Shown piece by piece: positions 7,703-17,863 of a stretch of 64,000 nucleotides of DNA. The stretch's first letter is position 1; every line of letters begins with the position of its first letter. Source of the stretch: JABIDZ01 sp964619405 (GTDB taxonomy: Archaea; Iainarchaeota; Iainarchaeia; Iainarchaeales; JAAZKV01); assembly GCA_964619405.1 (NCBI GenBank), contig CAZUCF010000004.1, positions 1 to 64,000 on the forward strand, written 5' to 3'. The notes beneath the pieces are model-generated. The model saw nothing but the letters and a program-made list of their open reading frames with translations, was not told the DNA's origin and searched no databases. A program made the translations under genes and the position numbers.

Positions 7703-8473
7703 TTAATTTTTTGTTCCACATTTCGGGCAAACACTTTTTTTGTCTTTCGCGCAATTCTTACAAAAAGCAGTTCCGCATTTTGAACAATAAATTATTTTTT
7801 CTGTTGGTTTCCCACAATGAGGGCAAGTTTTTTCATCAAAATCGCTAATACTTTTTATTTCGTTATCATTATCAAAATCATTTTCGGTATCATCTAAATC
7901 TAACCCTAGGTCAAATTCATCCTTTCCTTGTTTTTTTTCGTCAGAAAATAATTCTTTTATATTACTTGATAGTATTGGTGCATTTTCTTGTATGTCGCTT
8001 TGATATGTGTTTTGTTGAGGGCTTGTTTGTTCTTTCCTTTTTTCTCGCATTTGTCGTCTTTTTTCTCTTCCATTCAAATTTTCTTTTGATTCATAATTTT
8101 CGTTCATGTTGCCTTCTACTGAAAGCATTTCTGGGTTGTTTTTGAATTGAGTGTATAAAGAATCAGCCATTTGTTCTGCTTCTTTTTTGTTTGGTAGTCT
8201 TTTGTTTTGTTTTTTGAATTTCTCTACTTCTAATAAAGCTAGTTTTTGTTCTAAATTTAATTGCTCAATTTTCTTCAATTCTTGTAAATTTTTTTCATCA
8301 ATATTCACATCTTCATAAGCCATAGTGGGTAATTTTGTATCAGCATATTTTAAAGAATTATCCATTGGATTAATTTGGTTTTTATTATTTGAATTGTATT
8401 GTTCATAGCTATTTTCATTATTTTTTTCTTGTCTATTAAATCTTTTCATTCGCCTTGGAACTTTTTCAGCCAT
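7703..8473 (-). CDS. Zinc-ribbon protein with long charged N-terminal region
   Basis: A 256-residue protein. Residues 1-205 are highly charged and low in complexity, with helix-forming stretches around 60-110 and a K/R/E-rich stretch near 135-150. The C-terminus carries paired metal-binding knuckles: CPHCG, CSKCG, CKNC and CPKCG, arranged like a double zinc ribbon or RING-like fold. Function unknown; the zinc ribbon suggests nucleic acid or protein contacts. Its start overlaps the end of the upstream membrane protein gene by 8 bases, so the two are co-translated. Confidence 0.65.
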   Translation of the reverse strand: MAEKVPRRMKRFNRQEKNNENSYEQYNSNNKNQINPMDNSLKYADTKLPTMAYEDVNIDEKNLQELKKIEQLNLEQKLALLEVEKFKKQNKRLPNKKEAEQMADSLYTQFKNNPEMLSVEGNMNENYESKENLNGREKRRQMREKRKEQTSPQQNTYQSDIQENAPILSSNIKELFSDEKKQGKDEFDLGLDLDDTENDFDNDNEIKSISDFDEKTCPHCGKPTEKIIYCSKCGTAFCKNCAKDKKSVCPKCGTKN

Positions 8474-9110
8474 CTAAATCATCAATCCCTATTTCTTCTA
8501 ATTCTTTTTCATTAATTTCGTCTTCGTAATCCTTTTTTTTATTGTTCTTTTTATCTATTTGTATTGCAAAACTTTTTAATTTTTTAAGAGCAGCATTTTT
8601 ATCTTGTTCTTTTGTTTCTCCTTTTATTTCAATTGTTTTTGCTCTTAAACTTTCAATAATATTAGTCTTTTTTTCTTTAAAAATCTGTTTGTTAATTTTA
8701 TTTGTATTTAAAAAGCCATTTTTTATATCTTGTTGTTCAGGTTTTGAGTTAAATTTATTTTTTACCAAATTTTCTTTTTCTGTTGCCTTTAAAATTTTTT
8801 TTGGAATGTATGTTGATTTTTTTTCTTTTATTAATTCAACATCATCAACAAAACCTGATTTTTTCCTTATTACAAAAAAAATTGTGAACAATATTATATA
8901 AACAATACTTGATGATACAAAAAATAATCTATCAAAAACTATTAGTGATAGAACCATTCCTGGGAAAAATATTAGTAATCCAAAAGCATACCCGTAACTA
9001 ATTTTTTCAATAATACTTGAGTCTTGTTTTTGTGGCATGATTAATCTTAGTAATGAATACCCCAGAGAAAAACTTCCTATTAATGCAAACCCATATAATA
9101 TTGCAATCAT
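8466..9110 (-). CDS. Membrane protein with cytoplasmic charged tail
   Basis: About 214 residues from ATG 9110 (TTG 9125 would add five residues). Three hydrophobic helices occupy roughly residues 1-22, 40-65 and 66-90; the remainder is a lysine-rich hydrophilic tail that probably faces the cytoplasm. No family is recognised with confidence. Overlap with the downstream zinc-ribbon gene suggests the two products work together at the membrane. Confidence 0.6.
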   Translation of the reverse strand: MIAILYGFALIGSFSLGYSLLRLIMPQKQDSSIIEKISYGYAFGLLIFFPGMVLSLIVFDRLFFVSSSIVYIILFTIFFVIRKKSGFVDDVELIKEKKSTYIPKKILKATEKENLVKNKFNSKPEQQDIKNGFLNTNKINKQIFKEKKTNIIESLRAKTIEIKGETKEQDKNAALKKLKSFAIQIDKKNNKKKDYEDEINEKELEEIGIDDLDG

Positions 9111-9125
9111 TTGTCCACCAATCAA

Positions 9126-9524
9126 ATAACAAATTAAGAACTTATAATACTAACGGTAAAACCTTTTTTAGAAGATTGTTTTTCATAATTATTTTTTGTT
9201 ATTGCCAATTTTTTGTTTCAATTTAAAAAAATGTTTTTTTGTTATAATTTAGATTAAATTTTTTTTGTTTTAATTGTTTTTTTGTTTTAATTGTTTTTTT
9301 GTTTTATTAATTTTATAATTTTTTGAGTTAATTGTCGTTTTGCTTTTTTTTAATATTTTTTAATTGTTTTTTGTGATGTTTTTTAATAGTTTTTTTTGAT
9401 ATTGTTTAATTGTTTTAATTATTTTGATTAAATTTGAGATTTTTTTTATTGATATTAATTACATTTATTTTGCTAATTTGCAAAAGATTATTATACTCTA
9501 AATGCATTAATTTTACTGGTTAGA
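9126..9524. other. Geneless T-rich spacer with 17-bp tandem repeat and a promoter
   Basis: This 400-bp interval separates divergent genes. It contains about three tandem copies of a 17-bp unit (TTTTTTTGTTTTAATTG) near 9258-9310. A TATA-like TTATACTCTA (9491-9500) lies 25-34 bp before ATG 9525 and probably drives that gene as a leaderless transcript. Nothing else is visible. Confidence 0.6.
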
Positions 9525-10136
9525 ATGGATTTTTTTGGTTTGTTTTTAGGCATAATAGACTTTCTAAAATTTCTTATTCCTGTATCAATAATTGCTTTCA
9601 TTTTTTTCAAAATATTTTCAAGATTTAAGCAAAAACTTATTGATAGGTTTGATTTATCTTGGGTGAAATCATGCTTAATAATAAATTTGTCATTAATTTT
9701 TGTAATAATTTTTTGTTTTTACATTTATTTTATTTTTGTTGGTGCGAGTATTGCGCCTATAACCGAACCAGAATTAAGTTATAATTTTTTTGAATCTCTT
9801 TTGATGATTGGTTTAGCATTAATAAGGATTCTTGTGGTAACAATAATTCTTTCTCTTGCGTTATTGTTTTTTGAATTTTTTTCAAGCATAATAATTGTTT
9901 TTCAAAAAGAAAAGGATTATTCTGATACATTAAAAGAATTGGTGGGTGTTTTTTCTTCAACAGCTTTTTTCTTGTTTTTATTATTCTTTGTTTTTAATTG
10001 GGTGCCTTTAGGATTATTTATTTATATTTTTTATGGTTTTGTTGGGGAATTACCAATGTTGGCAAGTTTCATAAATTTTGGTTCATTTGATTTTGCCCAA
10101 TCAATTATTAATATGTTAAATTCAATTATTATTTAG
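9525..10136 (+). CDS. Polytopic membrane protein, unknown function
   Basis: A 203-residue protein with about four or five hydrophobic helices (near residues 5-30, 48-75, 88-120, 143-165 and 170-185) and no recognisable domain. It lies 60 bp upstream of the giant surface protein gene and may be expressed with it. No motif gives a function. Confidence 0.6.
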   Translation: MDFFGLFLGIIDFLKFLIPVSIIAFIFFKIFSRFKQKLIDRFDLSWVKSCLIINLSLIFVIIFCFYIYFIFVGASIAPITEPELSYNFFESLLMIGLALIRILVVTIILSLALLFFEFFSSIIIVFQKEKDYSDTLKELVGVFSSTAFFLFLLFFVFNWVPLGLFIYIFYGFVGELPMLASFINFGSFDFAQSIINMLNSIII

Positions 10137-10199
10137 TATTATGGGTTATTTGGAGAATTATATTTTGTAGTAGAAAATTGTGTTTTATAAGGTGTGTTT

Positions 10200-13100
10200 A
10201 TGAATAAATTTTTTGAAGGATTTTTGATTGGATTCATTCTATTAATATTGCTTTCAAGCAATCCTTCTCTCGCTTATTCTGTTCAAAATAATTCATTTCA
10301 AAATGATAATTTTAATGAGACAAATATAAATAATGTGTGTAATGCGAATGAGAAAATCTTTTTTGAAGATGTTTTAACAAGTTCTCAAACTAATTCTCAA
10401 AATGATGCTTCTCAAAATGATGTTTCTCAAAATGATGCTTCTCAAAATGATGCTTCTCAAAATGATGCTTCTCAAAATAATGTTTCTCAAAATGATGCTT
10501 CTCAAAACAATTCAGCTGGTTTTAGTTGTGATGTTTCTTTTCTTACTCCTGCTGAAGCGAAAGCAATAATGAATCTAACAAAAGAAAATTTTCAGGGTAG
10601 TGAAATTAGTGATGATAAAAATGAGAAAGCAACTGGAATTGATTTGAATGACTTGAAATTAATTGGCCAAGACAATGATGGTAAAACAGCTGTTGCACAA
10701 TCAGCGCCTTCTAAAGCAGCTTCTTCTGATAGATTTAGTTTTCTTGCTGGGCGAACTATTGACGGGCCGTTTGGTGTTGGCTTGGTTTTAGAAGACACTT
10801 TGAGGGTTGGCAGGTGTAATGATTTAACTCAAGAGAATTGTCGTGTTTATGGTAATGGTTTGGCTTATAGGACATCAGGAAAAGGTGTTGATAACATGCT
10901 TATTGATACTTCCCAAAAATTTACTGATTTAGTAAAACAAGGTGTTACTGGTGTTAGTGAAGAAGAAGTTGTTAAAATGCAGAACACTGTTTATAATGCT
11001 AATGATTTAAAAGTTCAGGCAGTTCAATTGTCTCCGACAGAACAAATACAAAATTCTTTTAGAACAGAGCAATATGTTGCAAAGAGTGCTACTAATTGTA
11101 ATAATTCTTCTTGTATTATTTCAAGTTACTCTGCTTTTGACAAATTGTTTAACCAATGGTTTTCAACTGATATTGTTGTATCAAGTTTTGGCCCTGCTTT
11201 ATTGCATTCAGCTGGGCGATGGTTGAATTTAACAAGTATTGGTCCGGGTGGTGGTGCTGAAAACAAGGTAATGAAATTTTTGAATGAAAAGGTTTTTAGA
11301 GCGGGTAGAAATGCTATTGGGGATGTTCCTTCTGCTGTTTTGGGGAGACAAAGAATTGATAGTTACCAACAATTAGTTAAAAAGAATGGTTTTGGAGATA
11401 TTTTTACTGAGTTTACTGTTGGTGGTAAAGCATTTTCTTCTGGTGCTGGTGGTTACACCGATGCTTTGTTGAAACCAGATAGTCCTATCTTCAAATTAAC
11501 TGCTGACCAAAAAAAAGATTTTTTTAGAGCATTACAAGATATTAAGGCTTATGCTAATGTTAGTGCAAAACAAATGGATGCTGCAAAAGAAGCTTTTTTA
11601 GCAACTACAAAAACAAGTGATGATTTAGTTGATTACGCGAAAACAGTTGCAAAACAAATTAAGAGTTGGGATGATGTTACTTTCCTTGATTTCCCAGCTT
11701 GGATTCAAAAGAACCCTGAACTAACTGGCTTACAAGGTTTTGCAGTAAAAAAAGCTGGTTTCGCTGATGCTACTGGTTTTGTTGATATTACTTCTTCTCA
11801 ACCATTTAATTTTACTAAAGGAATTCTTGCTCCGTTCTCAGAAAATGGACACTGGGATGCTTATGCTGGTGCAACATCAAGTTTTAATTACCAATATGAA
11901 ATAGGAACTGCTTTGGGTGCAACAGGGCACAAGGGAATAAAATTATTTAAACCAACTCCATCAAAATTAGAGGTTGCGGGAGCAAATGTTACTGACTTAC
12001 ATTCTTACCTAGCAAAATTAGGAGACTCATTGTACACTGTTAATGTTCCTGGCGTAGGACAAATGCCATTAAACGCTTCAACAATAGAATATATTAGAAG
12101 TGCTCCTGGAGTACTAGGCAATATTGATATTTATTCTTCGCAATACACTTATGTGAGAGATTTAATGCCAGAAGATTTTGCTAACATCATTACTAATGGG
12201 AGAATTGTTGGTAGACCAAACACTGCTCTAACAAATTACACTGATTTGGATGCTGGTTTGAGACAATACCCTGAATTCGTTTCAAGACACGCTCTTGGCC
12301 CACTAGACGCTGTTTTCGCAAAAGAAAATAAATTACTCCAAGATTATTTTACTTTGAAAGCAAATACAAGTGCTTTTTACAAGGTTGCTTTGGGCCCAAC
12401 AATGCTTTGGAATGTTAAAAGGGGTTTTGGTGATGAAAGGTTTTCTGCTTACATGCTCCCTGATTCTTGGACTACAATGACTATTAACCAAGGTGTTGAC
12501 GAAGTCTACAATACTTCTTTCACGGATTTTTATGCTAACGAGGGTTCTGACCAAGGAGAATTATTATCAAAAGTAATGAATAATATAATATTTTTTCCAA
12601 ACACTGTTGTGAAAGCAGCTGCTGACACAGTGTCACCACAAATAGGTGACAAGTTAAGAGCTTTTTCAGGAGAATATGGTTTGAACTCAATAATGCGTGA
12701 CGAAGTAAAAAACATTGCTTTTTACTCTCACAATGAGAATTGTTCTGGTTGTAGGCTAGCAATTAATAATTCTCAAAGTAATTTGAGGTTTGATGTTTAT
12801 GCGCCAGTTAATATTAAATCGTTTATTGTTGAAGCAGCTGATTCTGAAACAGTTAAAGAAGATGGTTCAACAATAATTTTTTATACGCATGGTTCTAACG
12901 TAAAAGGTTCTACTGGTGACATAGCAGGGCAAGAAATTAATTTGTCTCAAGCGAGAAGAGAGGGAACTACTTGTGAACAAGTTCTTAGGGAAAACAATCT
13001 TGGTTGGACAGGGAAATTCACTGGCTTTGCTTTAGCAAGCACTGAATCACTAGCCTATTTTATTAACCCTGGTTTTGGAATGTTAATGTCGGGAGCACAA

Positions 13101-14834
13101 CAAATAATGATTACGCCAAAATTACAGGATTGTGTTGATGACAAAGAAGGTTATTATGTTCACTTTTATGCTCCACCTTTAACAGAACAAGCAACGGGAA
13201 AAACAAAAGAAGTTCTTTCGAATGAGAGCGTTACAACAACTCTTGCTGATTTGAGTAAATCAGTTGATGATTTTGCTGCAAAAAATAATCCTGTTTCTGA
13301 TTCAATTGGAAAAATAAAAGAAGAATTTGATAATTTTGCGAACCAAGCAACTCAATCAAATATTTTGCAAGCAACAATAGAATTGTTGCCACCATCAAGC
13401 GGTAGTATAATAGGACAAGAAATATTTTATATTTGGTTTAAAGACAACATGCTTCCAACAGCATTAAAAACAGAGGGAGTATCAGTAACAAAAGATGGTA
13501 ATGTTTCTGTGACAAAAGATTATGCTAATGGTGATTTACTAATAAATGGAAAAGTTGTTGTTGATAACAAAAAAGAAATTGTTGGTTTGATAACACAAGA
13601 TAACAGGATTCCCGCAGAAGTTGTTCCAAAAACAGTTTCAACAGCATCAATGCCAAATAATTCAGAAATTGTTTTTGAATTAAATGCTCTTGGAGAACTA
13701 AGAGTGCGAGAAGAACAAGTAAAAAAATGTGTTCAAGAAGCAATAAAAAAACAATCAGGAATAACTTATACTGGTGACGAGCTAACACAAGTGTTCGGTG
13801 ATTTAAAATCTATTAACACTCAAAAATATGGGAGTGTTTTTGCTAAAGACAAAAAGATTTATTTGGAGGGAGAGGTTCCTGCTTACGGTACACTTAATTC
13901 AAGATTTATTATAGATGGTTATTGGAATTCAAGATTAGTTGAAGACGCAAACAAAGCTATTGACTCTGGAAAATTTATTGGAATGGCTTTCGAACACGGT
14001 TCAATAGTATTGAATCCAGAAACAAATGAAATAGTTATTTGGTTAAGACAACATAAAGAAGCCGTTCTAACATCAAAAGATGTTTCTGGTTTGAAAGCAA
14101 AATTAACATCCATAACAGACCCTGAAACAGAGTGCGAACAACCAGCAATAGATTTAGAAGCACAAGGCTACCCAAATGATGAATTAGGTTTGAGAAGAGT
14201 TGAAAATTTCAATACATCAATGGAACATTTAGGTCCATTCACACAATTCACTACTCCTGACAAAATATTTGAGTTTTACGCAAAAGTAAATCCTGAAACT
14301 GGTGAATGCCAAGATTACTTTAGGGTAATAGATAAGAAAACAGGAAAGGTTCTTGTTGACTCACCAATTATTGGTGGGCTAACACAAGACGCTGATGGAA
14401 AAATAAAATTCCAAACAGCAGACGGAAAAACACACACTTTAGAATTCAGTGCTGACAATGGGATACCAAAACTAAGTTACAATGGCGGGCCAGCAGAAAC
14501 ACTTGCAACGGCACAAGGGCCAAACGGTTCTTTCTGGTTTGATCCTAATACAGGACAATGGTATCCTGAAAACGGAATGCAGATACCATTAAACCAAGCA
14601 TTCAAAGACCAAGGAGCATTTTATGGTGTTGACAAAGAAGGAAATGTTAATGGTGTCCCTGGAAACCCAATGACATTTAACATTGGCCAACAAGGAGATA
14701 GCGGCTTCAATATTCCTTCTATGCCAGAAACAATTTCGAGTTTGTTTTTGTTCATATCATTATTTTTAATAATTTCTTTTGTTATAACACAAAAAAATGT
14801 TAAAATTAAAAAAACGAAAATTAGAAAAAAATAA
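10200..14834 (+). CDS. Giant secreted surface protein with C-terminal membrane anchor
   Basis: A 1544-residue protein. It begins with a classical signal peptide (MNKFFEGFLIGFILLILLSS, cleavage near SLA-YS), followed by a low-complexity Ser-Gln-Asn-Asp repeat at about residues 66-105, and ends with one transmembrane helix (about 1510-1530) and a basic tail (KIKKTKIRKK), so the bulk is outside the cell. The interior contains several Cys pairs (CNDLTQENC, CNNSSC, CSGC) that may form disulfides. I recognise no catalytic domain. ATG 10200 is chosen over GTG 10194 because AAGGTG provides a ribosome binding site. It is a candidate adhesin or envelope component of this lineage. Confidence 0.75.
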   Translation: MNKFFEGFLIGFILLILLSSNPSLAYSVQNNSFQNDNFNETNINNVCNANEKIFFEDVLTSSQTNSQNDASQNDVSQNDASQNDASQNDASQNNVSQNDASQNNSAGFSCDVSFLTPAEAKAIMNLTKENFQGSEISDDKNEKATGIDLNDLKLIGQDNDGKTAVAQSAPSKAASSDRFSFLAGRTIDGPFGVGLVLEDTLRVGRCNDLTQENCRVYGNGLAYRTSGKGVDNMLIDTSQKFTDLVKQGVTGVSEEEVVKMQNTVYNANDLKVQAVQLSPTEQIQNSFRTEQYVAKSATNCNNSSCIISSYSAFDKLFNQWFSTDIVVSSFGPALLHSAGRWLNLTSIGPGGGAENKVMKFLNEKVFRAGRNAIGDVPSAVLGRQRIDSYQQLVKKNGFGDIFTEFTVGGKAFSSGAGGYTDALLKPDSPIFKLTADQKKDFFRALQDIKAYANVSAKQMDAAKEAFLATTKTSDDLVDYAKTVAKQIKSWDDVTFLDFPAWIQKNPELTGLQGFAVKKAGFADATGFVDITSSQPFNFTKGILAPFSENGHWDAYAGATSSFNYQYEIGTALGATGHKGIKLFKPTPSKLEVAGANVTDLHSYLAKLGDSLYTVNVPGVGQMPLNASTIEYIRSAPGVLGNIDIYSSQYTYVRDLMPEDFANIITNGRIVGRPNTALTNYTDLDAGLRQYPEFVSRHALGPLDAVFAKENKLLQDYFTLKANTSAFYKVALGPTMLWNVKRGFGDERFSAYMLPDSWTTMTINQGVDEVYNTSFTDFYANEGSDQGELLSKVMNNIIFFPNTVVKAAADTVSPQIGDKLRAFSGEYGLNSIMRDEVKNIAFYSHNENCSGCRLAINNSQSNLRFDVYAPVNIKSFIVEAADSETVKEDGSTIIFYTHGSNVKGSTGDIAGQEINLSQARREGTTCEQVLRENNLGWTGKFTGFALASTESLAYFINPGFGMLMSGAQQIMITPKLQDCVDDKEGYYVHFYAPPLTEQATGKTKEVLSNESVTTTLADLSKSVDDFAAKNNPVSDSIGKIKEEFDNFANQATQSNILQATIELLPPSSGSIIGQEIFYIWFKDNMLPTALKTEGVSVTKDGNVSVTKDYANGDLLINGKVVVDNKKEIVGLITQDNRIPAEVVPKTVSTASMPNNSEIVFELNALGELRVREEQVKKCVQEAIKKQSGITYTGDELTQVFGDLKSINTQKYGSVFAKDKKIYLEGEVPAYGTLNSRFIIDGYWNSRLVEDANKAIDSGKFIGMAFEHGSIVLNPETNEIVIWLRQHKEAVLTSKDVSGLKAKLTSITDPETECEQPAIDLEAQGYPNDELGLRRVENFNTSMEHLGPFTQFTTPDKIFEFYAKVNPETGECQDYFRVIDKKTGKVLVDSPIIGGLTQDADGKIKFQTADGKTHTLEFSADNGIPKLSYNGGPAETLATAQGPNGSFWFDPNTGQWYPENGMQIPLNQAFKDQGAFYGVDKEGNVNGVPGNPMTFNIGQQGDSGFNIPSMPETISSLFLFISLFLIISFVITQKNVKIKKTKIRKK
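10395..10514 (+). repeat. 15-bp tandem repeat encoding S-Q-N-D-A
   Basis: Eight in-frame 15-bp units (TCTCAAAATGATGCT and near copies) code for SQNDA, SQNDV and SQNNV/SQNNS pentapeptides just after the signal peptide of the giant surface protein. Such in-frame tandem repeats can change copy number without breaking the frame, giving a linker of variable length. Confidence 0.9.
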
Positions 14835-15076
14835 AATCAAAAAATATTTGTAATCTTTTTAAAATTATTAAAAGTGATAATAATTTCATTATTTTTAGAA
14901 TTATTAATATAATATTTGTATTATTTTTAAAATTATTAAGAATTATTTAATTCAATCTTAAAATTATTAATAAATAATAATTTTTTTTACAATAATTAGA
15001 AGTTATTATTTTTTTAAAATCTTTTTATTAATTTATTTAATTTATTTTGAAAATATTTTTTCGAAACAAAACAACA

Positions 15077-15829
15077 TTATGTATACATTGGTGTTCCGCG
15101 TATCATTTCTGGTTCGTCAACCATTTTTTTCTGTGCTTCCAATGTTTTCAAATGCTGGCTAATAGCATTTTCAAGTTCTCTTGCTTCTTTTAATAATGGT
15201 TTAACATCAATACAAACATTAATGAGCTTGCAAAAAGCTTTAACAATTTCTGCAGCAGCATAATAATCAGCATTATTTTTTGCGTTCCCAATTAAACAAA
15301 AAGCTATAATAGAATTGTCTTTTAAATAAAGCATCATCATTGCTGTTACCCCTGATGTTATCCCATTGTTTATTAATTCAAGATTATTCTTTTTAATTAT
15401 TTTTTTGGATTGTTCATCACTCGCAAAAGCATAAACGCTTTTACCATCGGGAGTCTTTATTCCTGATGTTGCTATAACTTGTTTTATCTTCTTTTTTTTC
15501 ACCCACTCAACAATTTCTTTGGCCATAATACTTGCAATACTATTTGGTATTATTTGTTCTGAAATTAGGATAACTGCTTTGTATTTTTTGTTTGCGTAAA
15601 TTCTTACAGGGTGCATTGGCACACCATTATTAATTCTAATTATTGGTGAAAAAAGAGTTGAATTAATATACCCTATTTGTTCAAAACCCAATTTTTCTGA
15701 CAAATATCTTGCACCGATTGTTCCTGCGAGTCCAACATCAGGAAAACCTTCTATCAAAGTAAAACCAGTTAAATTAATTTTTGTGTTTTCAACAAAATTA
15801 AAAAAACTTTTTAATTCTTTTTCACTCAT
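15077..15829 (-). CDS. PAC2-family protein (proteasome assembly chaperone-like)
   Basis: A 250-residue protein matching the archaeal PAC2/DUF75 family, relatives of eukaryotic proteasome assembly chaperones (archaeal PbaB-like). The N-terminal block TLIEGFPDVGLAGTIGARYL with the conserved G-F-P-x-V-G-L and the later IATSGIKTPDG block are typical, and the length is usual. The C-terminal 40 residues form a charged helix. A strictly chaperone role is known only for some family members, so the function here is provisional. Confidence 0.8.
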   Translation of the reverse strand: MSEKELKSFFNFVENTKINLTGFTLIEGFPDVGLAGTIGARYLSEKLGFEQIGYINSTLFSPIIRINNGVPMHPVRIYANKKYKAVILISEQIIPNSIASIMAKEIVEWVKKKKIKQVIATSGIKTPDGKSVYAFASDEQSKKIIKKNNLELINNGITSGVTAMMMLYLKDNSIIAFCLIGNAKNNADYYAAAEIVKAFCKLINVCIDVKPLLKEARELENAISQHLKTLEAQKKMVDEPEMIRGTPMYT

Positions 15830-15975
15830 TAATACACCAACCGAATCATTACTAACATTTCAACTATCATATTATTGTTTTTACTTGAATTGTTTCAAAC
15901 AAAATTATTTTATTAAATTTATTTTGTTAAACAAATTATAATACAACAATTTTAAGTTTTAAGTTATTAATAAAC

Positions 15976-16917
15976 TTAACCCATATTTTGTGCGAGAAAA
16001 AAACAAGTGAATGCTATTGGCACTATTATTAAAGCGTAAACCCAGAATTGTTTTTTATTACCTTCTTGTAAACCAAGAAAAAAACTGCTTAGTAATGCAA
16101 ATTCAAAAATATATATTGTTGTTCCGAGTGAAGCAAGAGAAAAGATTTCTTTTCGTTCAATAGCACTCAAGCCAATTTCAAATCCTTCAGCAAAATTAAA
16201 ATTGAATCCTGTTACCAAACCAATAATTATTCCAAGAATGCTTGGAACGATTAATGCTGATGATAATAACAAAGTGTATTTTGTTACAAGCATTACTGCT
16301 TGTTGTTCTCTAATAATTGCATTATTTTCCATTAAATCCTCTGAAATTTCTCTTAAAAAGTTAGACATTTCAGAACCGTTTTCGTAACATTGGATGAATA
16401 CATCAATTATCCTATTGACAGTTTTACTATTATTCATTTTTTTTATTTTGTTTAAAGATTCTTTTACGCTTGAACCGTTTTTTATCTCAATATTTGCTCT
16501 TTCAAAATCTTCTCTTATCAAAGGAATTTCAATTTCACTCATTTTTTCAATATTTTTTATTATAGAATTTTCATCGCAAAAAACACTTACTTCGAGTAAG
16601 AACTCTGGAATCATTGATTCTTTCTTTTTTTTTCGTTTCTCAAAAAAAATATCTTGCCATAAATAATTCAAAAAAAATGGTGAAAAAAATAATAGTCCTG
16701 AAACAAAAATAGTTTTGTTTAATTCTATGCCCGTATAAAAAAGAATTATCATTGAAATAATTGTTACAAATAAACCTTCTATTATACAAAAATAAATAAA
16801 TTTGTTTATTTTTTCAAATCTTGAATTATTGAGTATTAATTTGTTTTTAAAGAGTTCCATTTTTTCGTTTCCAAGAATATATTGAAAAATATTTTCAAAA
16901 AGTTTTGTTGCATCCAT
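15976..16917 (-). CDS. Type II secretion system F / TadC-like membrane protein
   Basis: A 313-residue protein with paired N-terminal helices (about 45-90), a cytoplasmic helical T2SSF domain (about 100-205, including PLIREDFERANIEIKNGSS) and four C-terminal helices (about 208-310). This is the layout of TadB/TadC/FlaJ half-platform proteins. It follows the second T2SSF gene by one base in an ATPase-TadB-TadC order, so the three probably form an inner membrane pilus or secretion motor. Confidence 0.8.
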   Translation of the reverse strand: MDATKLFENIFQYILGNEKMELFKNKLILNNSRFEKINKFIYFCIIEGLFVTIISMIILFYTGIELNKTIFVSGLLFFSPFFLNYLWQDIFFEKRKKKKESMIPEFLLEVSVFCDENSIIKNIEKMSEIEIPLIREDFERANIEIKNGSSVKESLNKIKKMNNSKTVNRIIDVFIQCYENGSEMSNFLREISEDLMENNAIIREQQAVMLVTKYTLLLSSALIVPSILGIIIGLVTGFNFNFAEGFEIGLSAIERKEIFSLASLGTTIYIFEFALLSSFFLGLQEGNKKQFWVYALIIVPIAFTCFFLAQNMG

Positions 16918-16918
16918 A

Positions 16919-17863
16919 TTATTGCCTCAAAAATAATGGTGTTTTTGAATTAATTGATAATAAAACAATTAAATCTATTGAAGGAAAACCAATAACCATT
17001 ATCAAAAAAATTTGTATTGCATTGAATTGTATTTCCATAAAGTAACTGCCAATTAGAATAAAACTCGCGAACATTGCGGGTACAATCGCTGACACTGCTA
17101 TGAAAACAAGTGCAAAGACTATTAGTTTTCCACCAAATTCCTTGCTTTCTATTCTTTGTCTTAACAATAATTCGTCAGCAAACTTCTTCAAACCAAAAGT
17201 ATCATTGCCATGTTGATAAATATTATACAAATTACTATTAGTTCTTTTAATATTCAAAGAATTAAATTTTTTGTTCATTGTTGTTAAAGCATCTTTGAAT
17301 GACAAACCATTCTCAACAAGTCTTATAATTATTCCATATTCTTTTGCTGTAACATTGTCTTCCATAGAACATTTTTTTATTGCGCTCATTAAATCTTTCC
17401 CAACTTTTAATTCGGTAACAAGATTCATCAAGAAAAAGCTAAGATTCACTTCAACTTTTTTAGTGTATTTTTTGTGTTTTAATATTGGAATATTTATTGC
17501 AATTAAAAATATTATTGTGAAAAAACCAAACATTATTCCAAAACTCAAAAGAATATTGTGTGTGTAAAGCCAACCAAACAATAAAATAAATAATGAAGAA
17601 ATAATTGTGTAAGAAAAACATTTCTTTTTGTATTCTTCAAAATCTTTTTTTCGCAAATCAGCTTTTTTAACAGTGTTATCTTCCAAAAAAGATTTTTCTG
17701 AAATCTTTTTGAAAAAATTTTTTGAATTATTTTTTTTATTATTTGCGCTTTGTTGGTTTTGGACATGATTATTTGTTTCAGTATTATTTGTTTCAGTATT
17801 ATTTGTTTCAGTATTATTTGTTTTAGTATTATTTGTTTTTATAAATTCTTTTCCAATTTTCAT
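16919..17863 (-). CDS. Type II secretion system F / TadB-like membrane protein
   Basis: About 314 residues from ATG 17863, which overlaps the stop of the upstream ATPase gene as ATGA; the longer frame from 17878 is less likely. After an Asn/Thr-rich repeat (NNTETN units, residues 10-38) and a charged region come two helices (about 95-130), a cytoplasmic T2SSF domain and two or more C-terminal helices. The N-terminal repeat is unusual for the family and is encoded by 18-bp tandem repeats. It pairs with the TadC-like gene downstream. Confidence 0.8.
   Translation of the reverse strand: MKIGKEFIKTNNTKTNNTETNNTETNNTETNNHVQNQQSANNKKNNSKNFFKKISEKSFLEDNTVKKADLRKKDFEEYKKKCFSYTIISSLFILLFGWLYTHNILLSFGIMFGFFTIIFLIAINIPILKHKKYTKKVEVNLSFFLMNLVTELKVGKDLMSAIKKCSMEDNVTAKEYGIIIRLVENGLSFKDALTTMNKKFNSLNIKRTNSNLYNIYQHGNDTFGLKKFADELLLRQRIESKEFGGKLIVFALVFIAVSAIVPAMFASFILIGSYFMEIQFNAIQIFLIMVIGFPSIDLIVLLSINSKTPLFLRQ
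17768..17838 (-). repeat. 18-bp tandem repeat in the TadB-like gene
   Basis: About four copies of an 18-bp unit (on the coding strand AATACTGAAACAAATAAT) encode the NNTETN hexapeptide repeat at the N-terminus of the T2SSF protein. The unit is a multiple of three, so copy-number change keeps the frame. Confidence 0.85.
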
